This document shows, piece by piece, positions 19,140-28,712 of a stretch of DNA of 64,000 nucleotides. The stretch is from Vombatus ursinus (taxonomy: Eukaryota > Chordata > Mammalia > Diprotodontia > Vombatidae), in assembly GCF_900497805.2 (NCBI RefSeq), contig NW_020954585.1, positions 46,093,789-46,157,788 on the forward strand. Direction: 5' to 3'. The notes beneath the pieces were generated by a model. It was not told where the DNA came from. It worked only from the letters and a program-made list of their open reading frames with translations, and searched no databases. How positions within the stretch are numbered: position 1 is the stretch's first letter; each line of letters starts with the position of its first letter. Both the position numbers and the translations under genes were made by a program.

Positions 19140-19720
19140 TTGTAAACTGAGCTTCTCCTAGGACCCTGGAAACATCAAGTGATTCTTTATGTGGCGATAG
19201 ATTTGGTCCTGCCAGTCTCGGCCCCGGGTCCCCCTCCCTTTCCCTCCCCAAGCCTGAAATTCCATCCATTTATCAAACATCCAGATAAGAGCCCTGGCTG
19301 GCCCTGAACCCTGGAAATCTGTTCCAATCTGAGCCCATCGTCTCTCTGGAGGATTTCTTTCTTCTTAAATGGTGTTCAAAAGTACCCGGAGCTTTTGAAA
19401 AGAGGCCTGTCCCCGGAGACGGAGATTAAAAAGACGAGTGTGGAATTGGAGTTCTAGAATTGGCTTTAACTTTTTTTTTCTTTTACTCCCCTCCTCCCCC
19501 CGCTCCCCAAATGGAGGAGAAGGCAGCATAGAGAGTGTAGTGTGAGTCATTCTTGTTATTCTCCTCATGCAGCAGGAAACATTTCTGTGAGTATAATGTA
19601 TCACATGGTGAGATCCTGGGTTAGCTCTAATTGCTTCTATTTGCATAATGAAGCTGGACTGAGCATCCTGCTGGTATTTGAAAGGAGAAAATCAAAATCA
19701 GCTCCAGGTAAACAGTTCCT
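19140..19720. promoter_or_regulatory. Best-looking conserved non-coding candidate, with octamer motif
   Basis: About 580 bases with no interspersed repeat, including CpG-containing segments (19200-19240, 19380-19435) and an AT segment with ATTTGCATAATG at 19639-19650, which contains the POU octamer ATTTGCAT. Opposing frames of 67-93 codons overlap each other and none resembles a known domain. Confidence 0.4.
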
Positions 19721-20550
19721 CCTTCCCCCCTCCCCCCCCTTGTAATTTTGTCACTTGCTTCCTCTATTAATGCTGAATACAGGCTTCTTTCTTTCTTTCT
19801 TTCTCTCTTTTTTCTTTTTTTTTTTTTACCTTCACTCTCCTCTGAAGCAGACAGTGAAGCAAGCCCTGGAAATGCTCTGTTAATCAGACTCAGCACCGAA
19901 CCGCACCCAGGTGCAGCTTTCCTACATCAGACTGGGCACCGAGGCAGGAATTCTTTTTTGGGGGAGGGGGGGTGAAGAAGAGGAAAGAAAAGGTTCAAGG
20001 GTTCTCTCAGGATGGGCAATTGGGCTCCAGGTATACTGATGGCTAAAATCAGGGTTTGCTTGGCGTTTGTACTTGCTGCAAACAGTTATTAGCAGGAGGC
20101 AATTATGCAGAGTATGTGTTAGGTTCTTTCTTTCTTTTAAAGGAATTGTAACCTGTGGGAGGCAAAATGAAGTTTAGAAATGACTTCAAAGGAATCAGGC
20201 TCTCTACTGGGAATTGGTACAGATCTAATCCTGGCTTGGAAGCAGCTCTTAGCTTAGAGGAAGGCGTGCCCAATTTTCCCCAGTTTCCAAGCTCCGTTTA
20301 CCCTGGCATGACTGCTGAGGGCCACAGTGCTTAAAGGCCCAGATACCAAAGCTCCTTAGGCTCCAACACCTCAAAGGTCCCTTCCAGCTCTCAAAATTCC
20401 ATGCTCTTATTACTCCAAGAAGGAAGGAAGGAGGGCAGTTTCTTCAGCCTTTAGTCATTCCCCTCCAGGACACCGGAGGGTCTAGTCTGATTAGGGCAAT
20501 CCACCTTTATTAAGACCAGAATTTGGTTTTTGGTTTCTTTCATTTTGTTT
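19721..20550. other. Repeat-poor unique DNA
   Basis: Contains a TTTC-rich tract at 19788-19830. The segments 19850-19945 and 20030-20200 look like unique islands. No exon signal. The 89-codon antisense lysine/arginine-rich frame is an artefact of the tract. Confidence 0.4.
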
Positions 20551-20551
20551 C

Positions 20552-20556
<5 letters not shown>

Positions 20557-20595
<39 letters not shown>

Positions 20596-20704
20596 NNNNN
20601 NNNNNNNNNNNNNNNNNNNNNNNNNNNNNNNNNNNNNNNNNNNNNNNNNNNNNNNNNNNNNNNNNNNNNNNNNNNNNNNNNNNNNNNNNNNNNNNCTCTC
20701 TCCC

Positions 20705-20739
<35 letters not shown>

Positions 20740-20778
20740 TTCTGTTTCTGTCTCTCTCTTCTCTCCTCTCTCTTTTTT
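20557..20778. repeat. TC microsatellite containing an assembly gap
   Basis: Nearly pure (TC)n from 20557, exactly 100 N at 20596-20695, then (TC)n with CCTC and TTTC variants. The round gap size suggests a placeholder of unknown true length, collapsed at the repeat. Confidence 0.97.
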
Positions 20779-21240
20779 AGCCAATGACGGGCTTTGTGTG
20801 CACGTTGCCCTATTCTGCACCATCCGAGAAAGGTACAAGAGAAAGGCTGGCTAGAGGCTAGTATGAGATAATCAAGCACTCTCCAGTCATGTGAGGGAGA
20901 GTTCTTTGTTGATTTTGGGCACCATCATTTTTCTTCTGGCCCATTGATTAATGGTATAAAATGCAATATTTCCCTTCAGCCAGTGGCCTGAGATATCTGT
21001 CCAACCCATACCCTCAGTGGAATGCTGTGACAAGACCTTAGTCCTCAGAATATCTCTGGATAATGCTGGGCCAGGAATTAAAGATTAATTAATTAAGTAA
21101 AAATATAAGACCTGCCCGGACTTAATGTTGGGATGGCCAAATCCTAGCAGACTGCCACTGATCCAACTCTGCATTTGGGGGGTGCAGGCCTCTGGTAGGC
21201 AGCTGTCAATTTGTATATCAGATGACTGATTCTACACACT
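20779..21240. promoter_or_regulatory. Repeat-free island, candidate regulatory DNA
   Basis: About 460 bases without repeats. Contains CCATTGATTAATGG (20941-20954, a 14-bp perfect palindrome) and a run TTAATTAATTAAG. No open frame of note. Confidence 0.35.
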
Positions 21241-21244
21241 ATTT

Positions 21245-21415
21245 TTTTTTATTTAGTCCAACCCCCTTCATTTTACAGATGAACAAAATGAAGGGTCAGG
21301 GAAGCTAAATGACTTACTGAAGGTCACACAGGTAGCATGCATCAGAGGTAGGATTCCAACCAAAGTCCTTTGGTGACTAGAGTCCATGCTTTTTTTTTCT
21401 GCTGTACGATAAGAC
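21245..21415 (-). repeat. MIR-like SINE
   Basis: CAACCCCCTTCATTTTACAG, AATGACTTACTGAAGGTCAC, worn antisense copy. Confidence 0.75.
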
Positions 21416-21469
21416 TTCCCATATGGATATGGCCTCCTACAATGAGGTGTGAAATCATTGCCATGGTTT

Positions 21470-21800
21470 AACATAGAGTCTCAGAGCTGAAAGGCATGAA
21501 CTGGGCCTTAGAGATTATCCAAAGCAGGGGTTCATAACCTGGGGGTCAATGGATCAATTTTTTGGGGAGGGAGGTGTCTTTAAACTTGGATGGGGAAAAA
21601 TTACATCTTTGTTTTCACTAATCTCTAACTGAAATTGAGAATTTCTCTCAATTACAAACAATGTAATACAGACAACAAGCATTTTGTTCGCTATAAGATA
21701 ATAAACCTTATTCTGAAAAAGGGTTCCTAGTCTTCTTCCCCAAAAGGGTCCATGACACAAAAAAGACATCTCACACAACACTCCCATTTTACAGCAGAGG
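21470..21800 (-). repeat. MIR-like SINE split by a hAT element
   Basis: GAGCTGAAAGGCATGAACTG and TTAGAGATTATCC before, CACTCCCATTTTACAGCAGA after. These are adjacent in intact copies, so the hAT between them is an insertion. Confidence 0.75.
21525..21775 (+). mobile_element. hAT (Charlie-like) non-autonomous DNA transposon
   Basis: Starts CAGGGGTTCATAACCTGG, contains GTTTTCACTAATCTCTAACT, ends near AAAAGGGTCCATGACACAAA. Same family as 12767 and 51092. Confidence 0.75.
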
Positions 21801-21807
21801 AAAGTGC

Positions 21808-22185
21808 AGCATAGAGCAATGGGGAAAGTGCTGGATTTCATTTTGAAACCCAGCTCTGCCCCTTATCTACCTGTGTGACCTTGGATGAGTCTGAGGATCT
21901 TGGTTTCTTTATGTGTAAAAACAGGGGGTCAGCTAGGTGGCGCAGTGAACAGAGCACTGGCTTTGAAGTCAGGAGGACCTGAGTTCAAATCTGAACTCAG
22001 ACCAAACACTTGACACTTACTAGCTGTGTGACCCTGGTCAAGTCACTTAACCTCAATTGCCCAATAAATAAATGAATGAATGAATAAATAAATAAATAAA
22101 AATTTAAAAATATGTGTAAAAAGAGGAGGTTAGACCGGATGACCTCTGGAGCCTCTGCCAGGTCTAATCTGATGATCTGATGAGG
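21808..22185 (+). repeat. MIR-like SINE interrupted by WSINE1
   Basis: Body at 21808-21921 (CTGTGTGACCTTGGATGAGT) and tail from 22123 (GGAGGTTAGACCGGATGACC, TCTGGAGCCTCTGCC). Confidence 0.8.
21922..22110 (+). repeat. WSINE1-type SINE with target-site duplication
   Basis: GGTCAGCTAGGTGGCGCAGT to TCACTTAACCTCAATTGCCC, then a variable TAAA/TGAA tail. TATGTGTAAAAA flanks it (21910-21921, 22111-22122). Confidence 0.95.
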
Positions 22186-22713
22186 AGGCTCGTCTAGCTA
22201 GAAGTCAGATGAGCTAGTTAATGGCTGGGGATGAATTTTGCCATCCCCTCAGCTAACTTCGATGCTGAAGGGAACTGCCCCTCTGCATTCCTATTTTTCT
22301 CCCTTCCCTCCCTTTTCTCTCCCACCTCCATTGTCTGCTATAGACTTTACAAGGTCTAATGCTGGGTAAGGAGAAAGTGGGCCTAGTAAAACACCGAAGA
22401 TCAAAAGCTCCTAGCAACCTGACCTCTCCAAACTTAGAAGCAGCTAAGGGGTTGCAAACCCTCTGATACTGACTCTAGCTTCAGCAGGAAAGGGAGTCAG
22501 ATGAGTTAGGGAGTGAGGCACATCATCCTGGCTGACGGGTCAGTAATGGGACTTTTTGCCCCCTGGAGGCTCATATTTATTTGTCTCTCTACTCCCATGA
22601 GAGCAGCTGATAACATGGTTCATTTTCAGCCTTCTTCCTGGTGAGATCCATAGGATGCTGAGAATATCTTCTAAAATGGCAGACTGTATGAAAGTGTCAG
22701 CTTGGTCTATGCT
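22186..22713. other. Unique DNA, no gene seen
   Basis: No repeat recognised; a C/T-rich patch at 22290-22330. Nothing coding. Confidence 0.4.
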
Positions 22714-22822
22714 TTTTTTTTTTTTTTTTGCTTTTTGGTGAGGCAATTGGGGTTAAGTGACTTGCCCAGGGTTACACAGCTAGTAAGTGTCAAGTGTTTG
22801 GTCTGAGCTGGATTTGAATTAA
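22714..22822 (-). repeat. 5'-truncated WSINE1-type SINE
   Basis: T-tract (22714-22730), GGTGAGGCAATTGGGGTTAA, GTCAAGTGTTTGGTCTGAGC. The head is missing. Confidence 0.88.
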
Positions 22823-23744
22823 CTCACCCTTTTTTTTTCAGTGGGACAATTGGTGTTATCCTTTATGATCCAGCTGCAGAGAGCTCCCATCCCTAAACCT
22901 GACCTTTTTTTCTAGGCCCTCTTAGACTGAACATTTTTCAGTGAATAAGCTGAGTGGAATATTGTATAATTGTGAGTACAGGGGTATCACTATAAGAATA
23001 CTCAACTGCAACCGCAGTCCAGGCAAGGGAAAGACTCAGGCTCCCATGAAGCAAACGGCATGTCTCCTGGATGGATCACAGACCCAACTAGAAGCTTCAT
23101 ATAAGACAGGATCTCTTAAGATCCTCTAACAGAACTATAGCTAGGATTGTGTGATCAGGGCGTTGCCCTAGAGCACTAAAATTTGGAGAGTGCTGCCAGA
23201 GCTTACAATCCCTTGGTAGCACAGAAACATTAGAGCTTACCACCAAGTTTGCAAGAATAGTTGGAGTAGGAAGCTGTAATGGAATGTTCTTTCCACCCCC
23301 ACTCCACCTCTTCCACCCTATGGCACTCCAAGTGGGCTCCTCAGCCTAACCCTGCCCTGCTCCCCTTCCTTTCATGCTGCTTGCCCCAGACAAGCTTTAT
23401 GGTGCTTCTAGACACACCTCTGGCTTTCTCACCTAGTCAGGTGCCCTACGGAACTATTATACTGTCCAAGTGTGTTCTCCTAAGATCCATCCTTTTTACC
23501 TGATTTTGGGAGTCAAGGTTCAGCCTGGGCCAGGGTTTGGTGCCATCTTCCCTTTTTATACTGATTCATCTTGGCCTCTGGCATCTTTTCTGTTCCCTGA
23601 GTCTTCTCCATTTATGCATCAGTTTTGGCCACAAACTGCCACCATGAGTCAGGGACCTTCCACCATCCACCTGACTCCTTCCTGATGGGGGAGGTGGCAG
23701 TACAGCAGTGGCACAGTTGGAGAGGGAGAGAACGGTCATTGATG
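22823..23744. other. Unique DNA, no supported gene
   Basis: Repeat-free for about 900 bases. Two overlapping plus-strand frames (23279-23503, 23470-23685) are proline/serine-rich without a recognised domain or a convincing splice context. They are not called as genes. Confidence 0.4.
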
Positions 23745-24130
23745 TTTTAGCTCAGACATGTTTAGTCTAGAGAAGAGAAGACTTCGGGGGTTGTGATAGC
23801 TATCTTTAAATATTTATAGGATTATCATATGGAAGAGGGATTAGATTGACTTATTGTGCTTGGTTCCGGAGGGGAAAACTAGCGCTAATGGGTGGAAGCT
23901 ATAAGGAGGCCATATTTCAGCTCCGCATAATGATGAATATTCTCACAATTAGAGGTGTCCACCAGCAGAATAGGCTTTCTTGTTAGATAGTGAGCTTCCT
24001 GTCATAGGAGGTGGTCAAGAATGAGGACAGCTAATCACTTGTTGAGGATGTTATAGAAAAGATTCATTCATCGACCAGCTGGATTAGATGACGTTGAAAG
24101 CCCTGTCTAGCTCTAAGAATTTCTTATTGT
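23745..24130 (+). repeat. CR1/L3 LINE 3' end
   Basis: TAGAGAAGAGAAGACTTCGG, TATGGAAGAGGGATTAGATT, AATGGGTGGAAGCTATAAGG, CAATTAGAGGTGTCCACC match the CR1/L3 3' block. An old copy. Confidence 0.8.
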
Positions 24131-24170
24131 ATTATCCTGTCTCACATCTGGTTAATCAGCCAACAAAACC

Positions 24171-24427
24171 AATAATAGCTAACATTATATAGTACTGTAA
24201 AGTTTGCAAAATGCCTTACAGAGATCATCTCATCTGATCTTCAAAACAGCCCTGTGATATGGGTGTTCTTATTATCCCCACTTTACAGATAAGGAAACTG
24301 AGTCAGATGGAGGTTAAGTGATATACCCAGGGGCACATAGGCTAGTATCTGTGTGGCATGAATCAACCTCAGGTCTTCCTGACTCCAAGTCCAGCATTCT
24401 ATCTACCTATGCTGCCTAGCCAGCCCC
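24171..24427 (-). repeat. MIR/Ther-like SINE, near full length
   Basis: AATAATAGCTAACATTATAT, TATCCCCACTTTACAGATAA, and head side TATCTACCTATGCTGCCTAG. Confidence 0.9.
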
Positions 24428-24952
24428 AGGGATAATGAAAAATGTATTTGTTGGAACCTCTTGTATGGTTTTAGTTGATGGGAAAAGGGGCTTTTTTTTT
24501 AGTCTAGGGATCGCCTTTCTCATCTTTCTGATAAAGTAGAAGAGACAGTTTCCTTCAAGCTCCACTGTCTGGTCATAGGACTCATATAACTCTTTCCCCA
24601 CAATGCACTTAGGTGCACAGAATAAAGAGAACATAACTATATTTTTCTTCAGTGTTTCTGATTTGGTTGTATGGCCTCTGTGGCTTTTGGCTGTGTTTTT
24701 TTTTTTTAACTGTAAGCCCTTCAAAGGTTTTTAAGAGGCTTAGTATTGCTTAGTATTCTTTGGTGAGGCTGGGGGGCCAGGACCATCCCTCATTGTTTCA
24801 GTATAAGACTGAAACAAATCAGACCCCTTTTGAGTTGATGAGGAGAAGTTTAGACTGATTGCATTCCTATAAGCCTCAGGTCTTTTAAGGACTACTGGCA
24901 AAGCCAACTCACCCCTTTTCCAGCTGGTTCCCTAATTACAGCAGGCCAGATC
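24428..24952. other. Unique DNA, no gene seen
   Basis: No repeat recognised; a 102-codon antisense lysine-rich frame overlaps poly-T runs and has no recognised domain. Confidence 0.4.
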
Positions 24953-25115
24953 ACAGAATCATATATGTAGAGCTCGATGGGACTTTCAAGGTCATTGAGT
25001 TCCCCCCACCCCATTTCATTTTCTAAAGCAGGAAACTGAGGCCCTAGATAATAAGTGGCGGTGAGGGAGAAGTTAAACATAGGAATTCCAAATCAAGCAC
25101 TCTTTCACTGTACCT
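24953..25115 (-). repeat. MIR-like SINE
   Basis: GAGCTCGATGGGACTTTCAA, CAGGAAACTGAGGCCCTAGA: worn antisense copy. Confidence 0.75.
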
Positions 25116-25481
25116 AAAACAGTGTGCCTCAGGCCAATGGGCTGCTTTTCTATCCTAGGGACAACTTTAGGTGTTCTTCCTAGCCTTGGGCAGCCTCCTG
25201 CCCCTGCAGGAACTTACTTGGTGCTGGCTGAAGCTGCTGCCAGGCTGAAATGCCCCAGTTCTCCCATTTCTAAACTGACTGGAGTTTCAGGAGGCAGGGG
25301 GTATTCAGGAGAGTCCCGTGCACAAGAGAAAACCACCAGTCTCTCTTAGACATGGGAAAAGGTTAGTCTCTTCACTCCTGATAGGGAGAAAGGGAGAAGG
25401 ATGCATTCTTCCTTCACCAGGGCAGAGTGCTTTACTTCCTGGGCCCCACAATAGCCCCATTGGGGTGGGAGGAGATGGGAG
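25116..25481. other. Unique DNA, no gene seen
   Basis: No repeat recognised. A 75-codon frame at 25122-25349 is not supported by similarity or splice sites. Confidence 0.4.
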
Positions 25482-25508
25482 GGAAAGAGAGAGAGAGAAA
25501 GAGAGAGG

Positions 25509-25546
<38 letters not shown>

Positions 25547-25560
25547 CAGAGAGAGAGAGG
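25482..25560. repeat. Compound GA-GT-GA microsatellite
   Basis: (GA)n to about 25508, (GT)n to about 25530, then (GA)n with one GACA. The cysteine/valine frames here are artefacts. Confidence 0.97.
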
Positions 25561-26136
25561 GCTGCACAACTGCCTTGGTGTTTTTTTTTCAGGGTTTTAA
25601 AAGCATTAATTACCTTTTAATTTATGTCAACTTGCCCCATAGCTCCTGCAAAGAGCCCCCATTTTCTGAATGTTAGGAATACATCCAGCCATTAGCAAGA
25701 AAAACCAGGATGGAGATGGGGCACTAACAGTTGGTCAGGCTTGCATTAACCTTGGTTGGGAACTGGGTTAAGTTGGTCTTTCTGAAACCAAACCCCTAGC
25801 ATAGAAGTGTTCTTCCTCCTTTTCCTCCAGCTCCAGATCTTGTCTCGCCTGGGGCTCAAGGTTTGTTCCAGAGCCCCGCATCTGGAGGTTTCTATGGTGA
25901 TGGTGGAGTCAGGGACCAGTGGGTGTCGCTAGAGTCTATGGAATAGACAGGCTAGCTCCCTGGGAGAGTGGTGGATTTACTAAAACTAGCAAAGACCCTA
26001 AACGTAGGCTTTTAGATTCCTTGTATAAACAGCCTTACTGTACAACAGCAGTCCCTTTTTATCACAGCTGTGCTTACCATGCGTGTTTATGCGTTCTTCC
26101 TTGGCTACCATTGTCGCAGCATTTAAAGCTTTCCAT

Positions 26137-26138
<2 letters not shown>
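25561..26138. other. Repeat-poor unique DNA
   Basis: No repeat recognised; 25595-25770 has an AT segment (GCATTAATTACCTTTTAATT) of a type seen in regulatory DNA. No gene. Confidence 0.4.
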
Positions 26139-26177
<39 letters not shown>

Positions 26178-26220
26178 ACACTACACACACACCACACAAA
26201 CCTCACAAAACAAACACTAA
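26139..26220. repeat. CA microsatellite
   Basis: (AC)n pure to about 26175 then broken (CACAC, ACCACAC, CACAAAAC). Confidence 0.96.
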
Positions 26221-26394
26221 ATAAAGCCCCTTTTCAGATCTGAGTGGATGGCCAAGCTTTCCTCAGCTCTAGGTCATTTCTTCTGGGTTCTGTCCCCAAA
26301 GGCAGAACTGGGCTGTTGTTGACTACTCAGTCCCTGGATGTCCAGAGTTCCTTTGAGGGTCCAGCTCTCCTGAACCACCATGACCTAGAAAAGA

Positions 26395-26537
26395 AGAATG
26401 GACTTCGTAGGCTCTTCCACAAATTTGCCACCATGACCTTGGGACAAGTTGCTTGTCCTCTCTAGCCTTCCCTCTTCTCCTCTATAAAATGTGGGGGTTA
26501 AATTAGATGTTCGCTAAGGTCTCTTTCGTCTCTGACT
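26395..26537 (+). repeat. MIR-like SINE
   Basis: CCACCATGACCTTGGGACAA, TTCTCCTCTATAAAATGTGG, GTCTCTTTCGTCTCTGAC. Confidence 0.75.
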
Positions 26538-26734
26538 GGACATCTGGTGCTACCTCACAATGATCTGCTGCAACGGGATGGAAGTGAGAAGGATGAGACA
26601 CCTAGCAATGGCTTTTGTGCCCTGGCTGAATTAGAAGACGCCCTGGTCAAAACAGGAAGTGTTTCACTGATACACTTGTTAGTGAAGCTGTGAATTGGAC
26701 GGGCTGTTTCAGAGAGAGCCATCCTTGGAATCAT

Positions 26735-27500
26735 GAAAGAAAAGTGACTAAACTGTGTAGGCCCTTTGACCCAGCAATCAACGCCACTCCTGGGAATATA
26801 TCCCAGTGAAGCCAAAGACAGAAACAAAAATACAATATATACCAGAAGATCCATAGCAACCCTCTGCAGTAACACAGGACCAGAGATTTAGAGCTGGAAG
26901 GGATCTCTGTGGCTAGCTAGCCAACTCCATTATCTAAAAGAGAATTTAAGTGACTTGTCTAAAGGTAAGAGGCAGAGCAAGGCTTTGACCCCAGATTTTC
27001 TGACTTCAAATCCATTGTTCTTTCCCCCTGCACTACACTCGAAACAAACAAAGTGGGTACCCATCCGTAGGGGAATGGCTAAAAATAACTCTGATATATG
27101 AATGTGATAGACTATTATTGTGCAGGAAGAAAGGACAAATATAAGGAATTCAGAGAAATGTGGGAAGATTTCTGTGGATGCACAGAACAAAATGAAGTCT
27201 AAAATAATAGTACACATAACAACATAAATGAAAAGGTCACTAAAAGGAAGTCAGACCCTGTATAATTGAAAAACCAATGGTGATCCCACAAAACAGATAA
27301 TAAATCATACATACCTCCTTACTCTCAGAAAAGATGTGGGACTACTAGGGTAGAATGTTGTATATGTTGTCAAATGTAGTCACTATGTGTAGTGTTTTTG
27401 CTTAATTGTTTTTCTTTGTTATAATGGAGAGTTCAATCTGGACAGGGGGAGGAAAATGACTATGATATAAAAGATAAAAGGCATCAATGATATATATGTG
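26735..27500 (+). repeat. L1 LINE 3' end with nested SINE
   Basis: ORF2 C-terminal part (CCCTTTGACCCAGCAATCAA, CCTGGGAATATATCCCAGTG) to about 26875, then from about 27045 GGGGAATGGCTAAAAATAAC and the 3' untranslated region, ending AAAGATAAAAGGCATCAATG. A short 3' tail of the kind seen at 41750 and 57390. Confidence 0.85.
26876..27042 (-). repeat. MIR-like SINE inside the L1
   Basis: CCAGAGATTTAGAGCTGGAA, AAGTGACTTGTCTAAAGGTA, TTCTGACTTCAAATCC. The L1 reading continues on both sides, so the SINE-like block was inserted or exchanged into it. Confidence 0.7.
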
Positions 27501-27507
27501 TATACAT

Positions 27508-27508
27508 A

Positions 27509-27541
<33 letters not shown>
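27508..27541. repeat. GT microsatellite
   Basis: (GT)n directly after the L1 tail. Confidence 0.96.
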
Positions 27542-27543
<2 letters not shown>

Positions 27544-27639
27544 AGAAAGTGCCAGCACCTTTCAGACTCTTTGGTTGTTCTATTGAAGCACCTATTAATT
27601 AAGAGTGATATGGGGAAAGGATTGCCGTGGAAATAGCGT

Positions 27640-27900
27640 GATGTAAAAGTGGCAGCCTAGGGAGTCAGCAGACCCGAGTCTGCTAATCTTGGTGACGTGA
27701 TTCTGGAAAAGTCATTTCTCCTCTTTAGACATCATTTACCTGCAGTTAGGGAGACCTGGGTTTAAATCCCACTTCAGATATTAGCTATGTGACCCTGGGC
27801 AAGTCATTTAACCCCTCTCATCCTCAGTTTCTCTGTCTGTAAAATGGGGGGGTGGATTCAATGACCTTCCAGGACCCTTCCAGCTCTAAATATATGATCT
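27640..27900 (+). repeat. Two MIR-like SINE copies
   Basis: A worn first copy (27640-27735) and a good second copy (27738-27900: GAGACCTGGGTTTAAATCCC, TGTGACCCTGGGCAAGTCAT, ACCCTTCCAGCTCTAAATAT). Confidence 0.8.
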
Positions 27901-28237
27901 TGGATGTTCCTTTCTGTCTCAAAATTCTAGCACTCAGTAAGTTCTTTTTCTCCTTGACCCAATGATCTCTGGACAGCACCAATGTATGTTGAGTTTATGT
28001 GGTTCCCATACAGCTCTTTGTCTTTGGTAGAAGATGGTGTTGAAGGGTTAATCTCAACGTACTACGAATAGCAAGTAAAGTTACCATGGATTCAGGCACT
28101 AGTGGCTGTGCCTTATGTATGAAGTTGACTTTTACTGTTTAAGTTCCAACCTCTTGGTCCCCTCGTCAAGGTTGAGGCTCCAGTTGTAGCTTCGCCATCC
28201 CATCGGTGAGTTTGAAATCAGCCTTATAGTCCCATCT
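27901..28237. other. Unique DNA, no gene seen
   Basis: No repeat recognised; no coding signal. Confidence 0.4.
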
Positions 28238-28385
28238 TCAAATGTTAGAGCTCAAGGGGACTTTAGAGATAAGCTAGTCTAGAGAGATGAAAAGTGACTG
28301 GGCCAAGGTCACACAGTGAGGGTCAGAACTTTGATTCAAACCTGGATCTTCTCATTCTAGAAGCTCTTTTCATTATTTTCCACTT
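28238..28385 (-). repeat. MIR-like SINE
   Basis: AGAGCTCAAGGGGACTTTAG, GGCCAAGGTCACACAGTGAG, GATTCAAACCTGG. Confidence 0.75.
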
Positions 28386-28464
28386 CTCTCTTCATTCTTT
28401 CATGCTTACAGCCCACCAGCTCCTGAAGGGCAGGGACTGGGGCTTCCCTAGGTGCCATTGGGTG

Positions 28465-28712
28465 CCAGATCATGGTAGGAACACCAGGTGGAGGGAGCAA
28501 AGGGGCAAATTCAGGCTTGGTATAAGGAAAACATTCCTCATCATGAGAACTATCCAAGAGTGGAATGGACTGCTTCGAGTGACAGGGTCACCCTAGGCTT
28601 TCAAGCAAAGGCTGGATGAATCCTTGTTGGGTTATTGCAGATAACTTTCCAGTTATGGCTTGGATTAAATGAACTCTGAAGTCCCTTCCAACTCTGAGAT
28701 TCTGTGACACTG
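28465..28712 (+). repeat. CR1/L3 LINE 3' end
   Basis: AAGAGTGGAATGGACTGCTT, TTTCAAGCAAAGGCTGGATG, TCCCTTCCAACTCTGAGATT: the same LINE class as 23745-24130. Confidence 0.75.

Noticed and set aside
18961-19269. Serine/leucine-rich antisense frame
   Set aside because: Translation of a GA microsatellite.
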